Assembly: GCF_029027405.1 (NCBI RefSeq)
Contig: NZ_CP093396.1
Span: forward strand, 1,054,001 to 1,118,000
Source of the DNA: Sulfurimonas sp.
Lineage (GTDB): Bacteria > Campylobacterota > Campylobacteria > Campylobacterales > Sulfurimonadaceae
Length of the DNA: 64,000 nt
Direction: 5' to 3'
Below, piece by piece: positions 50,601 through 58,073 of this stretch (positions are counted from its first letter, which is position 1; each line of letters starts with the position of its first letter). A program made the position numbers and the translations under genes. The notes beneath the pieces are model-generated. The model worked only from the letters and a program-made list of their open reading frames with translations, made no database searches and was not told the origin of the DNA.

Positions 50601-50636
50601 GATGAATCAAAGGAATTTGTTTTAGATGACTGGTAA
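47610..50636 (+). CDS. MutS7-type MutS with C-terminal HNH nuclease
   Basis: A 1,008-residue MutS protein. Residues 37-50 (VVFMEIGTFFEVYE) carry the mismatch-recognition F-x-E motif (Phe45, Glu47). Connector, lever and clamp regions follow, then the ATPase with GINSSGKSSLMKS (from about 695) and LVLGDEISHGTE, and finally an HNH nuclease tail with CVICG (907-910), DVHHIS and LCKDHHNDIH (about 945). This layout matches the MutS7 group known from some Campylobacterota, octocoral mitochondria and giant viruses. It probably binds mismatches and cuts DNA itself, since this phylum generally lacks MutL. It is divergent from the adhesin secretion operon; a lipoprotein gene follows. Confidence 0.93.
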   Translation: MLSSDVSSILNNKDRLLTQTYFDLQRYFEEKYGTDTVVFMEIGTFFEVYEINNDEEQIGKAKEIAELLNIQLTKKNKSIIENSDKNPLLAGVPAVSFERYLSRLISEQKHTIVVVKQKGNPPKITRHIAQIISPGTNFEHIVDNDDNYIVSILVDKHKGIYTVGYSAIDVTTGKTWLYETHGTSEDPSYALDEIFNLLNIYRTAEVVLSFLDGVDDQRHVLQYLEIPEHYHYSVNNQRPKIDFQNKLFKEVYQIQSLLSPIEHLDLERSAMISESLAVLIHFVIEHDMHIVQKLNMPRLIDNRRFMYLGNNALEQVGIISKDRNEFTLLKLMDKSSTAIGRRLLKERLLNPIMEKDELERRYNLIEKVSSHTRFLDETMRGIYDLERLARRLNLGRLHPFEMNHVYESMLSVKDLMNYVKKYKIQRTPFHENELDEFLRDISKSIDLDVSRRFTSNTIDENFLKSGVDESVDVLVEENSTILIAFEDIMKKIQQMLESANSNSSKGLVSLGILEKEGYYISLSKNRFSMIEKEFNTQEDFKNFVVKKLTNSVKITSSFTDILSDKIMKNRRKIVILVKDRFVNLQSIYERRYSLLFDRVIAYVSDLDVGVSSSKVAQMYKHSRPMIVDVQSDENFMQIMQLRHPLIEIQERGGIYVPNDIVMGNRNYMDLPHPKTVMLEVDVHDGHDINGVLLYGINSSGKSSLMKSIGIATLMAQSGFFVSAAVMKFSIFDSLFTRIVSKDNLAKGLSTFAVEMLELKNIFNRATVRSLVLGDEISHGTETLSGVAIVSSAIIKLAKLRSLFLFATHLHQLSTMKEITTLDNVVNLHLSVEYDESKDLLLFNRVLQGGSGSSIYGLEFAKSLHMDSEFLEIANKIRKRLANDFDELELLVKKKKSKYNKELYVTKCVICGAMAEDVHHISQRSLADEAGFIGHFHKDNKHNLIPLCKDHHNDIHSGKLKVDGFMMTSNGLELQFEEQMSKLKVTKVIEPEINEKKDDESKEFVLDDW

Positions 50637-50637
50637 G

Positions 50638-51762
50638 ATGATGAAAGTATATATAAGTTTTAGTCTATTATTAATTTCTTTTTTTATAAGTGGCTGTACT
50701 GGTTTAAAAGAAAGTTTAGCATCTACTATGGAGGTTCCAACTTTAGAAAAACAGATAAATAATGCTTCTATATGTATCGCAATAGTTAGAGAAAATAATT
50801 TAATTCTTAAAAATATGGAAATATCTTCAGATGCCACTTGGCCAAAAAAGATAAGCGAACCAATAAGTAGCGAGCAAAAAGTAAAACTTACTAAACTTCT
50901 TATGTATGACCCATACTATGCAACTGTTAGGCATACAGATGTAATTCAAAAAATTCCACCATTAGCTTTTAGTGCTACAAATAAGTTAGAAATTTTATAT
51001 GGTAAAGATATCCAAAACTGGCCTAAATTTTTTGATAGTGAAAATTATTTAGGTGATTTTTTAGAGTTTAAAAGTGGAAAATTACTGGATATAGAAGTAA
51101 TTCAAGGTGATATTTATCAAAATATATCAAAGGCAATTATATCTTTAGCTCCTATAAACTTACAAAAAGATTTATTTTTTTCAGAGTATGAAATGCAAGG
51201 TGCTTTTAGTGAGGTGGTAAATTTAAAAGCTAGAGAAGGTGAGTTGAAAAACCCTTTGTTTGAATCACAAGAGATTCCAACTAAAAAAGAGTTAAAACTT
51301 ATAAAAATAGAGTTAAAAAATGCTGAGGTTAAGGCAAATGAAAAAGAAAAAATATACTTTACTCTTTTAGATGGAGCCATTATAGCCTTGGAGAAGGAGA
51401 TAGATTTAGAAGAAAAAAACTATATTGATTTAGCTATAAATATAAATCTTGTAGCACAAGAAGTTCAACGAAGTTCTATAGATGCGTATGCATCTTTTGG
51501 TATAACTTTGAGAAAAATACAAGTCAATAATATGTTTAAAAATTTTAATACTGAACTTGATAGTTTGGCAAAAGCTAAGCTATTTGTTCCAAGAGCTTTA
51601 CAAGAAAAGTACAATCAGCGTGTAGCAAGACTAATGAAAAATAGTATTTATTTCTTGCCAAATATATTTATGGGAACTTACTATGCTCATAAACAAGCAA
51701 AACTAGCACAAAAATATATAGAGTTTACGAATATTATTATTGAGGCTTATGCTTTAAAGTAA
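50638..51762 (+). CDS. Predicted lipoprotein, unknown function
   Basis: A 374-residue protein with a lipoprotein signal peptide: MMKVYISFSLLLISFFISGC, with the lipobox ending at Cys20. The rest is helical and rich in Lys, Glu and Asn, with a KNAEVKANEKEKIYF segment suggesting a coiled coil at about 225-275. I do not recognise a family. An ATG at 50626 would add 4 residues but overlap mutS7; the ATG at 50638 or 50641 gives a normal signal peptide. It starts one base after mutS7 and is probably co-transcribed, although nothing suggests a repair role. Confidence 0.72.
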   Translation: MMKVYISFSLLLISFFISGCTGLKESLASTMEVPTLEKQINNASICIAIVRENNLILKNMEISSDATWPKKISEPISSEQKVKLTKLLMYDPYYATVRHTDVIQKIPPLAFSATNKLEILYGKDIQNWPKFFDSENYLGDFLEFKSGKLLDIEVIQGDIYQNISKAIISLAPINLQKDLFFSEYEMQGAFSEVVNLKAREGELKNPLFESQEIPTKKELKLIKIELKNAEVKANEKEKIYFTLLDGAIIALEKEIDLEEKNYIDLAININLVAQEVQRSSIDAYASFGITLRKIQVNNMFKNFNTELDSLAKAKLFVPRALQEKYNQRVARLMKNSIYFLPNIFMGTYYAHKQAKLAQKYIEFTNIIIEAYALK

Positions 51763-51808
51763 TTAAAAGCTTACCTACAAATAGCTATTTGTTATATTTC
51801 TTTTTAGT

Positions 51809-52738
51809 TTATTCTTTAGCACTAATTTCTGATCCTAAATATCCAAGAGAGCCAACTACACCAGCTAGACTTTTTTGCCAGTCTGCTGGCATAAATACGA
51901 CTTTAGAATTATCAGATTCTGATAGTTCTTTCACACCGTCAATATATCGTTGTGCTAGTAAATAGTTTGGTGCCATTTCTCCTGAAGCTAATCCTTGATT
52001 TACAATTAACATAGCTTTTCGGTCTCCACCTGCTAGTTCAACTTTTGCTTGTGCTTCAAGTTTTGCAGCTGCTAGTCTTCCTTGTGCCTCTAAAATTGTA
52101 GCTTGTTTTTGACCTTCAGCTTTTGCGATAGATGCTTGTCTATCTCCATCTGCTATTAATATTGTGGCTTCTCTATCTCTATCAGCTGCAGCCTGTCTTT
52201 CCATCGCCTCTTGTAGGTTATCACTAGGGCGGATATCTTGAACTTCTAAGTTTCCAAGTGTAAGACCCCATCCAGTTAGTGAATCTCTAATTTTTTCTGC
52301 AACTTGCGCTTTAATTTGGTCGCGTTGAGAAAGTGATTCATTTAGTGTCATACCACCAATTACTGCACGAAGTGTTGTAGTTGTCATATTTGCGACAGCA
52401 CTCTCAAAGTTACTAATAGAATAAGATGCTTTTCCTGGATCAGTAACACGGTAAAAAACTACGGCACTAATGATTACTACAGCATTATCTTTCGTGATTA
52501 CTTCTTGATCTCTAGTTTGTTGAATAAGCTCTTTTGTTATGATTTTGTAAGCTACACTATCAACAATAGGAATAAGTAAGCTTAATCCTGGTAATAATGT
52601 TTTACTATATTTTCCTAATCTTTCAATAACCCATTCTTCACCTTGTGGCACAATACGCACCATCTTAGATAGAGTAAATATTACTCCAACAACTAGGACA
52701 AGTGAAAAGATAACACTAATATCTACAGTTTCATACAT
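51809..52738 (-). CDS. SPFH/Band 7 membrane protein (paraslipin/QmcA-like)
   Basis: Membrane scaffold of the stomatin/prohibitin family, 309 residues. It has an N-terminal hydrophobic segment (about 5-25), the Band 7 core (VRIVPQGEEWVIERLGKYSKT and following, quoted in part) with LRAVIGGMTLNESLSQRD, and an Ala/Gln/Glu-rich coiled coil (RQAAADRDREATILIADGD and following). In many bacteria it is paired with an NfeD protein, as here: the gene at 52751 lies directly upstream on the same strand. It may organise membrane microdomains or work with FtsH/HflK-type quality control. Confidence 0.92.
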   Translation of the reverse strand: MYETVDISVIFSLVLVVGVIFTLSKMVRIVPQGEEWVIERLGKYSKTLLPGLSLLIPIVDSVAYKIITKELIQQTRDQEVITKDNAVVIISAVVFYRVTDPGKASYSISNFESAVANMTTTTLRAVIGGMTLNESLSQRDQIKAQVAEKIRDSLTGWGLTLGNLEVQDIRPSDNLQEAMERQAAADRDREATILIADGDRQASIAKAEGQKQATILEAQGRLAAAKLEAQAKVELAGGDRKAMLIVNQGLASGEMAPNYLLAQRYIDGVKELSESDNSKVVFMPADWQKSLAGVVGSLGYLGSEISAKE

Positions 52739-52750
52739 TATAACTTCCTT

Positions 52751-53185
52751 TTATTTTTTTTCAACAACGAGGGTATTCCCACGAAGTTCAACGATTTTAA
52801 TTTCGATACCAGCTTCTATTTCACCTTCTAGACAAACTGCTGGCCAACTACGACTTCCAAGAATAGGTTCTAATAATTCAACTTCTCCCTCTTTAGCATC
52901 TGAAATAGATGTAGAAGTAACACCATAGTTACCAACAAATTCATTATGTGTACCAACACGAGAAGTAGGGGAATCTGCTATACGATTTTTTTTAAAAATA
53001 ACCACACCAATAAACATAAATATAGATGCAACAATAAGTTGCCAAAAGAAAGATTCAGGTGATAAGTATGCCACAAGTGCAGAAAACAAAAAACCTATTC
53101 CCGCAAAAAGAGCAAAAAAAGTGGGGATGTTCATTTCGACAATAAATGCTAAAATGCTCAATATTAACCATATATAGTATGACAT
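52751..53185 (-). CDS. NfeD-family membrane protein
   Basis: A 144-residue protein with three hydrophobic segments (about 3-20, 22-42 and 46-68) and a C-terminal OB-fold domain with EVELLEPILGSRSWPAVC and KIVELRGNTLVVEKK, as in short NfeD proteins. NfeD acts as partner of SPFH proteins; the two genes are 12 bases apart. No protease domain is present, in contrast to long NfeD/ClpP fusions. Confidence 0.88.
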   Translation of the reverse strand: MSYYIWLILSILAFIVEMNIPTFFALFAGIGFLFSALVAYLSPESFFWQLIVASIFMFIGVVIFKKNRIADSPTSRVGTHNEFVGNYGVTSTSISDAKEGEVELLEPILGSRSWPAVCLEGEIEAGIEIKIVELRGNTLVVEKK

Positions 53186-53194
53186 TCTTTATCC

Positions 53195-53698
53195 TTATAT
53201 AAAAGTAGATGCATGTTTTAGAGAAAGCTGATTTAGTTCTTGTAAACGAGGACCATTAATAAGTTTTATAAACACGCTAATAGAAATAATAACTAAAGGA
53301 ATCATAATTTTTCCACTTACTAAAAAAAGTACAATCCCAGCAACAGCAATGACTTCAATCAAAGACCATATAATAAAAAGTGACGAAAGGTAATTACTTA
53401 TAAATGCAGGCTCATCTGTTTTTTCTTCAGTAGTTTCTTTTTTCTTGAAAATAGAATTAGATGTAAGCATTTTATTACGAGTTATATTCACAATAATAAT
53501 TAAAACTGCTAGAACAGCTATTGAAGAGTATTCAATTTTAGTTAGTATATCTATATCTGTCAAAATTGGTGCAATAGGAGAATACTTATATATATAAATA
53601 ATAAGTAAGCCATATATGACATCTCCAAATACCAACATAAAATGAACAAGTCTAAATGATTTCATTTTTTTACTAATCAACTCATTTATTTCTGTCAT
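53195..53698 (-). CDS. Four-helix membrane protein, unknown
   Basis: A 167-residue protein with four hydrophobic helices (about 17-36, 54-70, 106-126 and 129-147) and a charged loop around residues 80-95 (KKKETTEEKTDE). No family recognised. It starts the run of three membrane genes (unknown, nfeD, SPFH) on the minus strand, 9 bases ahead of nfeD, so it probably belongs to the same membrane complex or transcript. Confidence 0.7.
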   Translation of the reverse strand: MTEINELISKKMKSFRLVHFMLVFGDVIYGLLIIYIYKYSPIAPILTDIDILTKIEYSSIAVLAVLIIIVNITRNKMLTSNSIFKKKETTEEKTDEPAFISNYLSSLFIIWSLIEVIAVAGIVLFLVSGKIMIPLVIISISVFIKLINGPRLQELNQLSLKHASTFI

Positions 53699-53729
53699 TG
53701 TTATCCTTGTATGAGAACTTATACCTTTT

Positions 53730-54446
53730 CTAATTGGCTTTTCTTAAATCATCTATATATGCTAGTTCATTTAAAGCTATTTTATTGTGTGGATCAATTT
53801 TTAAAGATTCATTGAAATATTCTTCTGCTTTATTCAAATCTTTTAAGTCGATTAACGTAGAGCCAATACCTCTCAATGCCATTGCTTTCCATACTTTTTG
53901 ACTATCAAATTGATTTGACAACTCAAGAGCTTTTTTATAATACATAAAAGCATTGGGTTTATTACCTTCTCTACTTGATATGAAAGCCAACTCAGTGAAA
54001 ATATTTGCTGCAAAAGGTGCTAATTTATTTGCTATCAATAATAGCTTTTTTGCTATTTCAAGTTCCTTCTTATCAACATGTATATATGCTTTAAAATAGT
54101 AGGCTCTACTATAAGACTCATCTAGCCATATAATTTTCTTTTTTGTTTGATTTTGATATTCAATAAATTCCTCTTTATTAAGAAAACATCTATATAGTGT
54201 TTCTTTATTATCCATCTTAATAATTTTTTCAAATTTTAATATAACTTCATCTAGTAAAATATTTGCTTCTACATATTTATGTTGATCTATTAATTTTTTA
54301 GCAGAGTCAACTAATATTCCAGTCTCACTACCTAAACTTCTTTCTTGTTTAATATTAATGAAAGTCCCGTGAACTATACTATCTGCATTCAAAGTAAAGT
54401 GAAAGAGAAGAGTAAGAGATATTAGTGTTGTATTTATTATTTTCAT
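53730..54446 (-). CDS. Secreted TPR-repeat protein
   Basis: A 238-residue protein with an N-terminal signal peptide (MKIINTTLISLTLLFHFTLNA) and tetratricopeptide-like repeats; the clearest are AFMYYKKALELSNQ and KAEEYFNESLKIDPHNKIAL near the C-terminus. TPR proteins of this size are usually periplasmic or surface scaffolds. Its neighbours are small lipoproteins upstream and the membrane genes downstream. Binding partner unknown. Confidence 0.72.
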   Translation of the reverse strand: MKIINTTLISLTLLFHFTLNADSIVHGTFINIKQERSLGSETGILVDSAKKLIDQHKYVEANILLDEVILKFEKIIKMDNKETLYRCFLNKEEFIEYQNQTKKKIIWLDESYSRAYYFKAYIHVDKKELEIAKKLLLIANKLAPFAANIFTELAFISSREGNKPNAFMYYKKALELSNQFDSQKVWKAMALRGIGSTLIDLKDLNKAEEYFNESLKIDPHNKIALNELAYIDDLRKAN

Positions 54447-54467
54447 TTATTCTTTCCTTTCAATATT

Positions 54468-54749
54468 TTAATTTGTAAAACCTTTAGTCTTCATACATGA
54501 TAATGCATCTTTATAAACCTTATCTCCATTTTGTCTCATTCTTTCTTTGTAAACTGCATTTCCACTATAGGATTTCAGAATGTATGACTTGGCTATTTTA
54601 CGTTGTTCTTCAAATTTACATTCATTTAATGCCTTATTTAGCATTATCTTATTCGGACTATCTTTGTTAATTTGTTTCCATGAACCAGCACAACCTGTAA
54701 ATCCAATTATTATAAGAAAGCCTACCGTTATATAATTTAATTTTTTCAT
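54468..54749 (-). CDS. Small lipoprotein, paralogue of 54937-55254
   Basis: A 93-residue protein with a lipoprotein signal MKKLNYITVGFLIIIGFTGC (lipobox FTGC, Cys20) and a short helical, basic body containing two further cysteines (NECKFEEQRK and ALSCMKTKG). The signal peptide is nearly identical to that of the divergent lipoprotein at 54937; the first 50 bases around the two starts are an inverted repeat with one mismatch. Function unknown; the two may be products of an inverted duplication. Confidence 0.72.
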   Translation of the reverse strand: MKKLNYITVGFLIIIGFTGCAGSWKQINKDSPNKIMLNKALNECKFEEQRKIAKSYILKSYSGNAVYKERMRQNGDKVYKDALSCMKTKGFTN

Positions 54750-54760
54750 TTTATTCCTTT
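54711..54760. repeat. Inverted repeat, left arm (lipoprotein gene starts)
   Basis: Reverse complement of 54926-54975 over 50 bases with a single mismatch. This arm contains the ribosome-binding site (AAAGGA), ATG and first 13 codons of the minus-strand lipoprotein gene. Confidence 0.95.
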
Positions 54761-54904
54761 ATTTGTTTCATTAAAATAACTATAATCTTTCAAAAGCTAA
54801 TAAAATAAGTGGTTATTTAAATCATATCTCTTGTATGTGGCAACATGATAGCGTTATTTTACGATTAATCTTCTTAATATGCTCTTTTTTTAAAAATAAT
54901 AATG

Positions 54905-54910
54905 TATAAT
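54905..54910 (+). promoter_or_regulatory. -10 box for the lipoprotein gene at 54937
   Basis: TATAAT 27 bases ahead of the ATG, just outside the right arm of the inverted repeat, in the 165-base central segment that would be inverted if the arms recombined. Confidence 0.45.
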
Positions 54911-54925
54911 ATATTTTGTTAATAC

Positions 54926-54975
54926 AAAGGAATAAAATGAAAAAATTAAATTATATAACGGTAGGCTTTTTTATA
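54926..54975. repeat. Inverted repeat, right arm (lipoprotein gene starts)
   Basis: Matches the reverse complement of 54711-54760 in 49 of 50 bases. It contains the ribosome-binding site, ATG and first 13 codons of the plus-strand lipoprotein gene. The arms are separated by 165 bases of AT-rich promoter DNA. Confidence 0.95.
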
Positions 54976-55254
54976 GTAATTGGTTTATCAGGTTGTGGAG
55001 CGAGTTGGGCAAACTTGGACAATACAAAAGCTAATGATGCAGTAATAAAATCAGCAAAAATTAAATGCCAATATAATAATAAAGAGCAAAAATTGATGAG
55101 AGAACGAGATACTAATAATTATTTAATAAGTATCGCCAATATAGAAGGAAAAGCAAAAGAAAAATTATTAGATATAAATAAAGAAAAGAAAAAAGAATTT
55201 AATGAAGAAATAAATTCCTGCATGAAAAAAGAAGGGTTACAAAGAAAGATATAG
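54937..55254 (+). CDS. Small lipoprotein, paralogue of 54468-54749
   Basis: A 105-residue protein starting MKKLNYITVGFFIVIGLSGC (lipobox LSGC, Cys20), then a Lys/Glu/Asn-rich helical body with two cysteines (KIKCQYNNK and INSCMKKEG) in the same pattern as its divergent paralogue. The ATG at 54937 is preceded by AAAGGA; a TTG at 54916 in frame is unlikely. Function unknown. Confidence 0.72.
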   Translation: MKKLNYITVGFFIVIGLSGCGASWANLDNTKANDAVIKSAKIKCQYNNKEQKLMRERDTNNYLISIANIEGKAKEKLLDINKEKKKEFNEEINSCMKKEGLQRKI

Positions 55255-55558
55255 ACAATTTATTTAAATACTTTTTTCCGTTAAAACTGAGATACGCTCA
55301 TGTGAAGGAATCTAGACTTTTATACTGAAAATAAATCAAAAGTCTTATTTGAATGTCCCCTATAAATTGAATTTGATGCTTATAAATTAGTAAGACAGAT
55401 GCAAAGCTATGTTGAAAAAATTATTGTTGGATATGGAGAAAAATTTGAAATTAATTTTGGGTACTTACTTAGTCACAACACATCATATATAAATATTAAG
55501 AAAAAGCATTTTTAACCAAAAAAGTGTATAATTACTTTTTTTAAGATAAGGAATAAAA
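55255..55558 (+). other. Stretch without a confident gene
   Basis: About 300 bases between two small lipoprotein genes. The second half holds an open but orphan frame (55369-55515) described separately; the first half shows nothing I can name. A TATAAT at 55527-55532 is the likely -10 box of the lipoprotein gene at 55559. Confidence 0.5.
55369..55515 (+). pseudogene. Possible remnant of a lost gene
   Basis: An open frame that reads as normal protein (QSYVEKIIVGYGEKFEINFG, about 48 codons from 55369, with an internal ATG at 55399) and ends at a TAA at 55513. A stop lies just before it and there is no ribosome-binding site at a suitable distance. It looks like the C-terminal fragment of a decayed gene, but I do not recognise the family and it could be chance. 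Confidence 0.25.
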
Positions 55559-55906
55559 ATGAAAAAATTAATACTATTATCAACAGTTGCATTGGCACTT
55601 ATGTTTAGCGGATGCACACAAGAAGCACAAAATAAGATAGGCAGAAGTATCCAAAATTGGACAGGAACAAATGGAGTTTTGGATATTTATATGGGTGAAA
55701 AACTTGTGAAAAGATTTATAAATATAGATAAACTTTCAACTGCAGAAGCAACACAAGGTGGAGCATCTAGAACTTACAGATATGGTTATGGCATCTTAGA
55801 TGAAAACCAAAATCTTAAAGTTGATGAAGGTGAAAAAAAGCTTTATTTTGAGATAAGTGATTATGCAACTTCTTATATATTTTATGAAAATCCACAAGCA
55901 AAATAA
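55559..55906 (+). CDS. Small lipoprotein upstream of dapE
   Basis: A 115-residue protein with the lipoprotein signal MKKLILLSTVALALMFSGC (Cys19) and a beta-rich body (NGVLDIYMGEKLVKRF, SRTYRYGYGILDENQNLK). I do not recognise the family name, but the body has a well-formed conserved look. TATAAT at 55527-55532 and AAGGAA ahead of the ATG give a clear start. It is 3 bases ahead of dapE, so probably co-transcribed with it. Confidence 0.78.
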   Translation: MKKLILLSTVALALMFSGCTQEAQNKIGRSIQNWTGTNGVLDIYMGEKLVKRFINIDKLSTAEATQGGASRTYRYGYGILDENQNLKVDEGEKKLYFEISDYATSYIFYENPQAK

Positions 55907-55909
55907 TAT

Positions 55910-57004
55910 ATGAACACCTTAGAACTTTTCAAATATATGGTTTCAAAAAAAAGTGAAACACCTGATGATGGTGGACTTTTAGACTTTATAGAAAAATATT
56001 TACCAGATTTTAAAGCCATACGAGTAGATATGCAAGGTGTTAAAAATCTTTTTATTTATAAAAAGTTTACAGAAGGTGAGCATCTATGTTTTGCTGGGCA
56101 TGTTGATGTAGTTCCCGCTGGAGAAGGTTGGAATACAAAGCCTTATGAAGCTACACAACTAGATGGATATATCTATGGTCGAGGTACTCAAGATATGAAA
56201 AGTGGTGTGGCGGCATTTACTCAGGCTGTTAAAGAGGTAAAAAACTTTAAAGGTACTCTTTCTCTTCTTTTGACTTCTGATGAAGAGGGTGATGCAATTT
56301 ATGGGACTATAAAAATGTTAGAGTATTTAAAGAAAAACTCTATGCTTCCAGATGCTGTTGTTGTTGCTGAACCAACTTGTGAAGAACGATTTGGAGATGC
56401 TATAAAGGTAGGAAGAAGAGGCTCTATTAATGGTTATCTAACTTTAAAAGGGAAACAAGGTCATGCAGCTTACCCAGAGAAAGCAATAAACCCTATTCAT
56501 AACATAGCATCTAGACTTTTAAATATGGCAGGGATTAATTTAGATGATGGAGATGAGTTTTTTTCTCCTAGTAAATTTGTTATAACAGATATTCGTTCAG
56601 GTATGCAAGTAACAAATGTAACACCAAATCATCTCGACATGATGTTTAATATCAGAAACACAACTCTTACAACGGGGAAAGAAGTTAGAGCATTTGTAGA
56701 AAAAAACTTAGAAGGTTTGGACTTTGAGTTAAAACTCACACAAGGCTCATACCCTTTCAAAACAGATACAGATACAAAAATAGTCAAACACATAGATGCA
56801 GCCATAGAAAGTGTAACAGGAATAAAGCCTAAACACTCAACAGCTGGTGGTACTTCAGATGCTAGGTTTATTGCACCACTTGGTATAGATGTTATAGAGT
56901 TTGGAGTTATAAATGACACCATTCATGCTGTAAATGAAAGAACAACTTCAAAGGAAATTCTAGAACTTTATGAAGTATTTAAAAAATTAATTAAGGATTA
57001 TTAA
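55910..57004 (+). CDS. dapE: Succinyl-diaminopimelate desuccinylase
   Basis: Zinc-dependent M20-family enzyme of the lysine and diaminopimelate pathway, needed for peptidoglycan precursors. The 364-residue protein has the motifs CFAGHVDVVPAGEGW (metal His), YGRGTQDMKSG (bridging Asp), TSDEEGDA (catalytic Glu), VVAEPTCEE and STAGGTSDARF. Length is normal. It overlaps the ridA start by one base. Confidence 0.94.
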   Translation: MNTLELFKYMVSKKSETPDDGGLLDFIEKYLPDFKAIRVDMQGVKNLFIYKKFTEGEHLCFAGHVDVVPAGEGWNTKPYEATQLDGYIYGRGTQDMKSGVAAFTQAVKEVKNFKGTLSLLLTSDEEGDAIYGTIKMLEYLKKNSMLPDAVVVAEPTCEERFGDAIKVGRRGSINGYLTLKGKQGHAAYPEKAINPIHNIASRLLNMAGINLDDGDEFFSPSKFVITDIRSGMQVTNVTPNHLDMMFNIRNTTLTTGKEVRAFVEKNLEGLDFELKLTQGSYPFKTDTDTKIVKHIDAAIESVTGIKPKHSTAGGTSDARFIAPLGIDVIEFGVINDTIHAVNERTTSKEILELYEVFKKLIKDY

Positions 57005-57393
57005 TGAAATTTGTTCAAACTAAAAAAGCACCATCAGCCATAGGACCATATTCTCAAGCAGTTGTGGCAAGTGGTATGGTTTATACTTCGGGGCAGATAG
57101 CTCTTACTCCAGAGGGTGTTATGCTAGAAGATGATGTAGTAATTCAAACTAAGCAAGTTTTAAATAATTTAGAAGCTGTCTTAAATGAAGCTGGTAGCTC
57201 TATGAGTCAGGTAGTAAAAACTACTATCTTTATAGCATCTATGGATGACTTTGGGATTATCAATGAAATCTATGAAGAAGCTTTTTGTTCGCATAAACCA
57301 GCTCGCGCAACAGTTGCTGTAAAAACTCTTCCTAAAAATGCTCTAGTTGAGATAGATGCGGTGGCGTTAGTAAGTAAAGGTATAAATCATTAA
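57004..57393 (+). CDS. ridA: RidA-family enamine/imine deaminase
   Basis: Hydrolyses reactive enamine/imine intermediates such as those formed by threonine dehydratase. The 129-residue protein has AIGPYSQAVVASGMVYTSGQ near the N-terminus, the KTTIFIASMDDF segment and the signature ARATVAVKTLPKNALVEIDA with the carboxylate-binding Arg. It is co-directional with dapE and coupled to it by a one-base overlap. Confidence 0.94.
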   Translation: MKFVQTKKAPSAIGPYSQAVVASGMVYTSGQIALTPEGVMLEDDVVIQTKQVLNNLEAVLNEAGSSMSQVVKTTIFIASMDDFGIINEIYEEAFCSHKPARATVAVKTLPKNALVEIDAVALVSKGINH

Positions 57394-57433
57394 ATTTACA
57401 TTATTTTAAGGAAAAAAAATATACAATTCCTTT

Positions 57434-57456
57434 AAATGACCGACAGTCAGTCATTT
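57434..57456. promoter_or_regulatory. Candidate TetR operator
   Basis: A 23-base imperfect palindrome (outer halves AAATGAC and GTCATTT) just upstream of the tetR-type gene and right after a TATACA -10-like box (57420-57425). Its position over the transcription start fits autorepression of the whole efflux operon. Confidence 0.6.
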
Positions 57457-57473
57457 ATTTTTTAAGGAATAAT

Positions 57474-58073
57474 ATGGCAATAATAGTAGATAAAGTTCAA
57501 AAAAGAAAAGATATAGCACTAGCTTGTAAAGAGATATTCTTCCAAAATGGTATAAATGATCTTACCGTTTCTCAAGTAGCAAAAGCTGCAGGAATAGGGA
57601 AGGGCACTATATATGATTATTTTAAAAATAAAGAAGATATAGTTTTTGAAATAGTGAATATTTTGATGCAAGAACATAATACAATGATGCATATTAAATT
57701 AGCTAACGCTTCTAGTACGAGAGAAAAAGTAAAATTTTTTTCAAGTATATTTTATGATGAAGAAGAAAAAGAACTACGACAGCTGTATAAAGAATTCATA
57801 TCTATATCTTTAACTAACCCGCTTAAAGAGATGATAGAGTTTCAAACAGCACATACAAATCACTACTATAATTGGTTGTTGGTTTTACTAAATGAAGGTA
57901 TAGAAAAAGGTGAGATAAAAGAAGGCTCACAGGACTTAGCTTGTGGACTTTTTGTATCTGCAACGGGTATGTTTATTGTAAATTCAGTTACAAATACAAT
58001 TGATGATTTAAAGTTAGAGATAGATAAGTTTACAGATGCAATTTTTGATTTAATAGAGGTGAAGCAATGCTGA
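57474..58073 (+). CDS. TetR-family transcriptional repressor of the efflux operon
   Basis: A 199-residue regulator with a helix-turn-helix at about 28-50 (TVSQVAKAAGIGKGTIYDYF) and a variable helical ligand domain. It is the first gene of the tetR-tolC-adaptor-RND run, overlapping the TolC gene by 7 bases. Repression of the pump genes through the palindrome at 57434-57456 is expected from family behaviour, with a pump substrate as the probable inducer. Confidence 0.9.
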   Translation: MAIIVDKVQKRKDIALACKEIFFQNGINDLTVSQVAKAAGIGKGTIYDYFKNKEDIVFEIVNILMQEHNTMMHIKLANASSTREKVKFFSSIFYDEEEKELRQLYKEFISISLTNPLKEMIEFQTAHTNHYYNWLLVLLNEGIEKGEIKEGSQDLACGLFVSATGMFIVNSVTNTIDDLKLEIDKFTDAIFDLIEVKQC

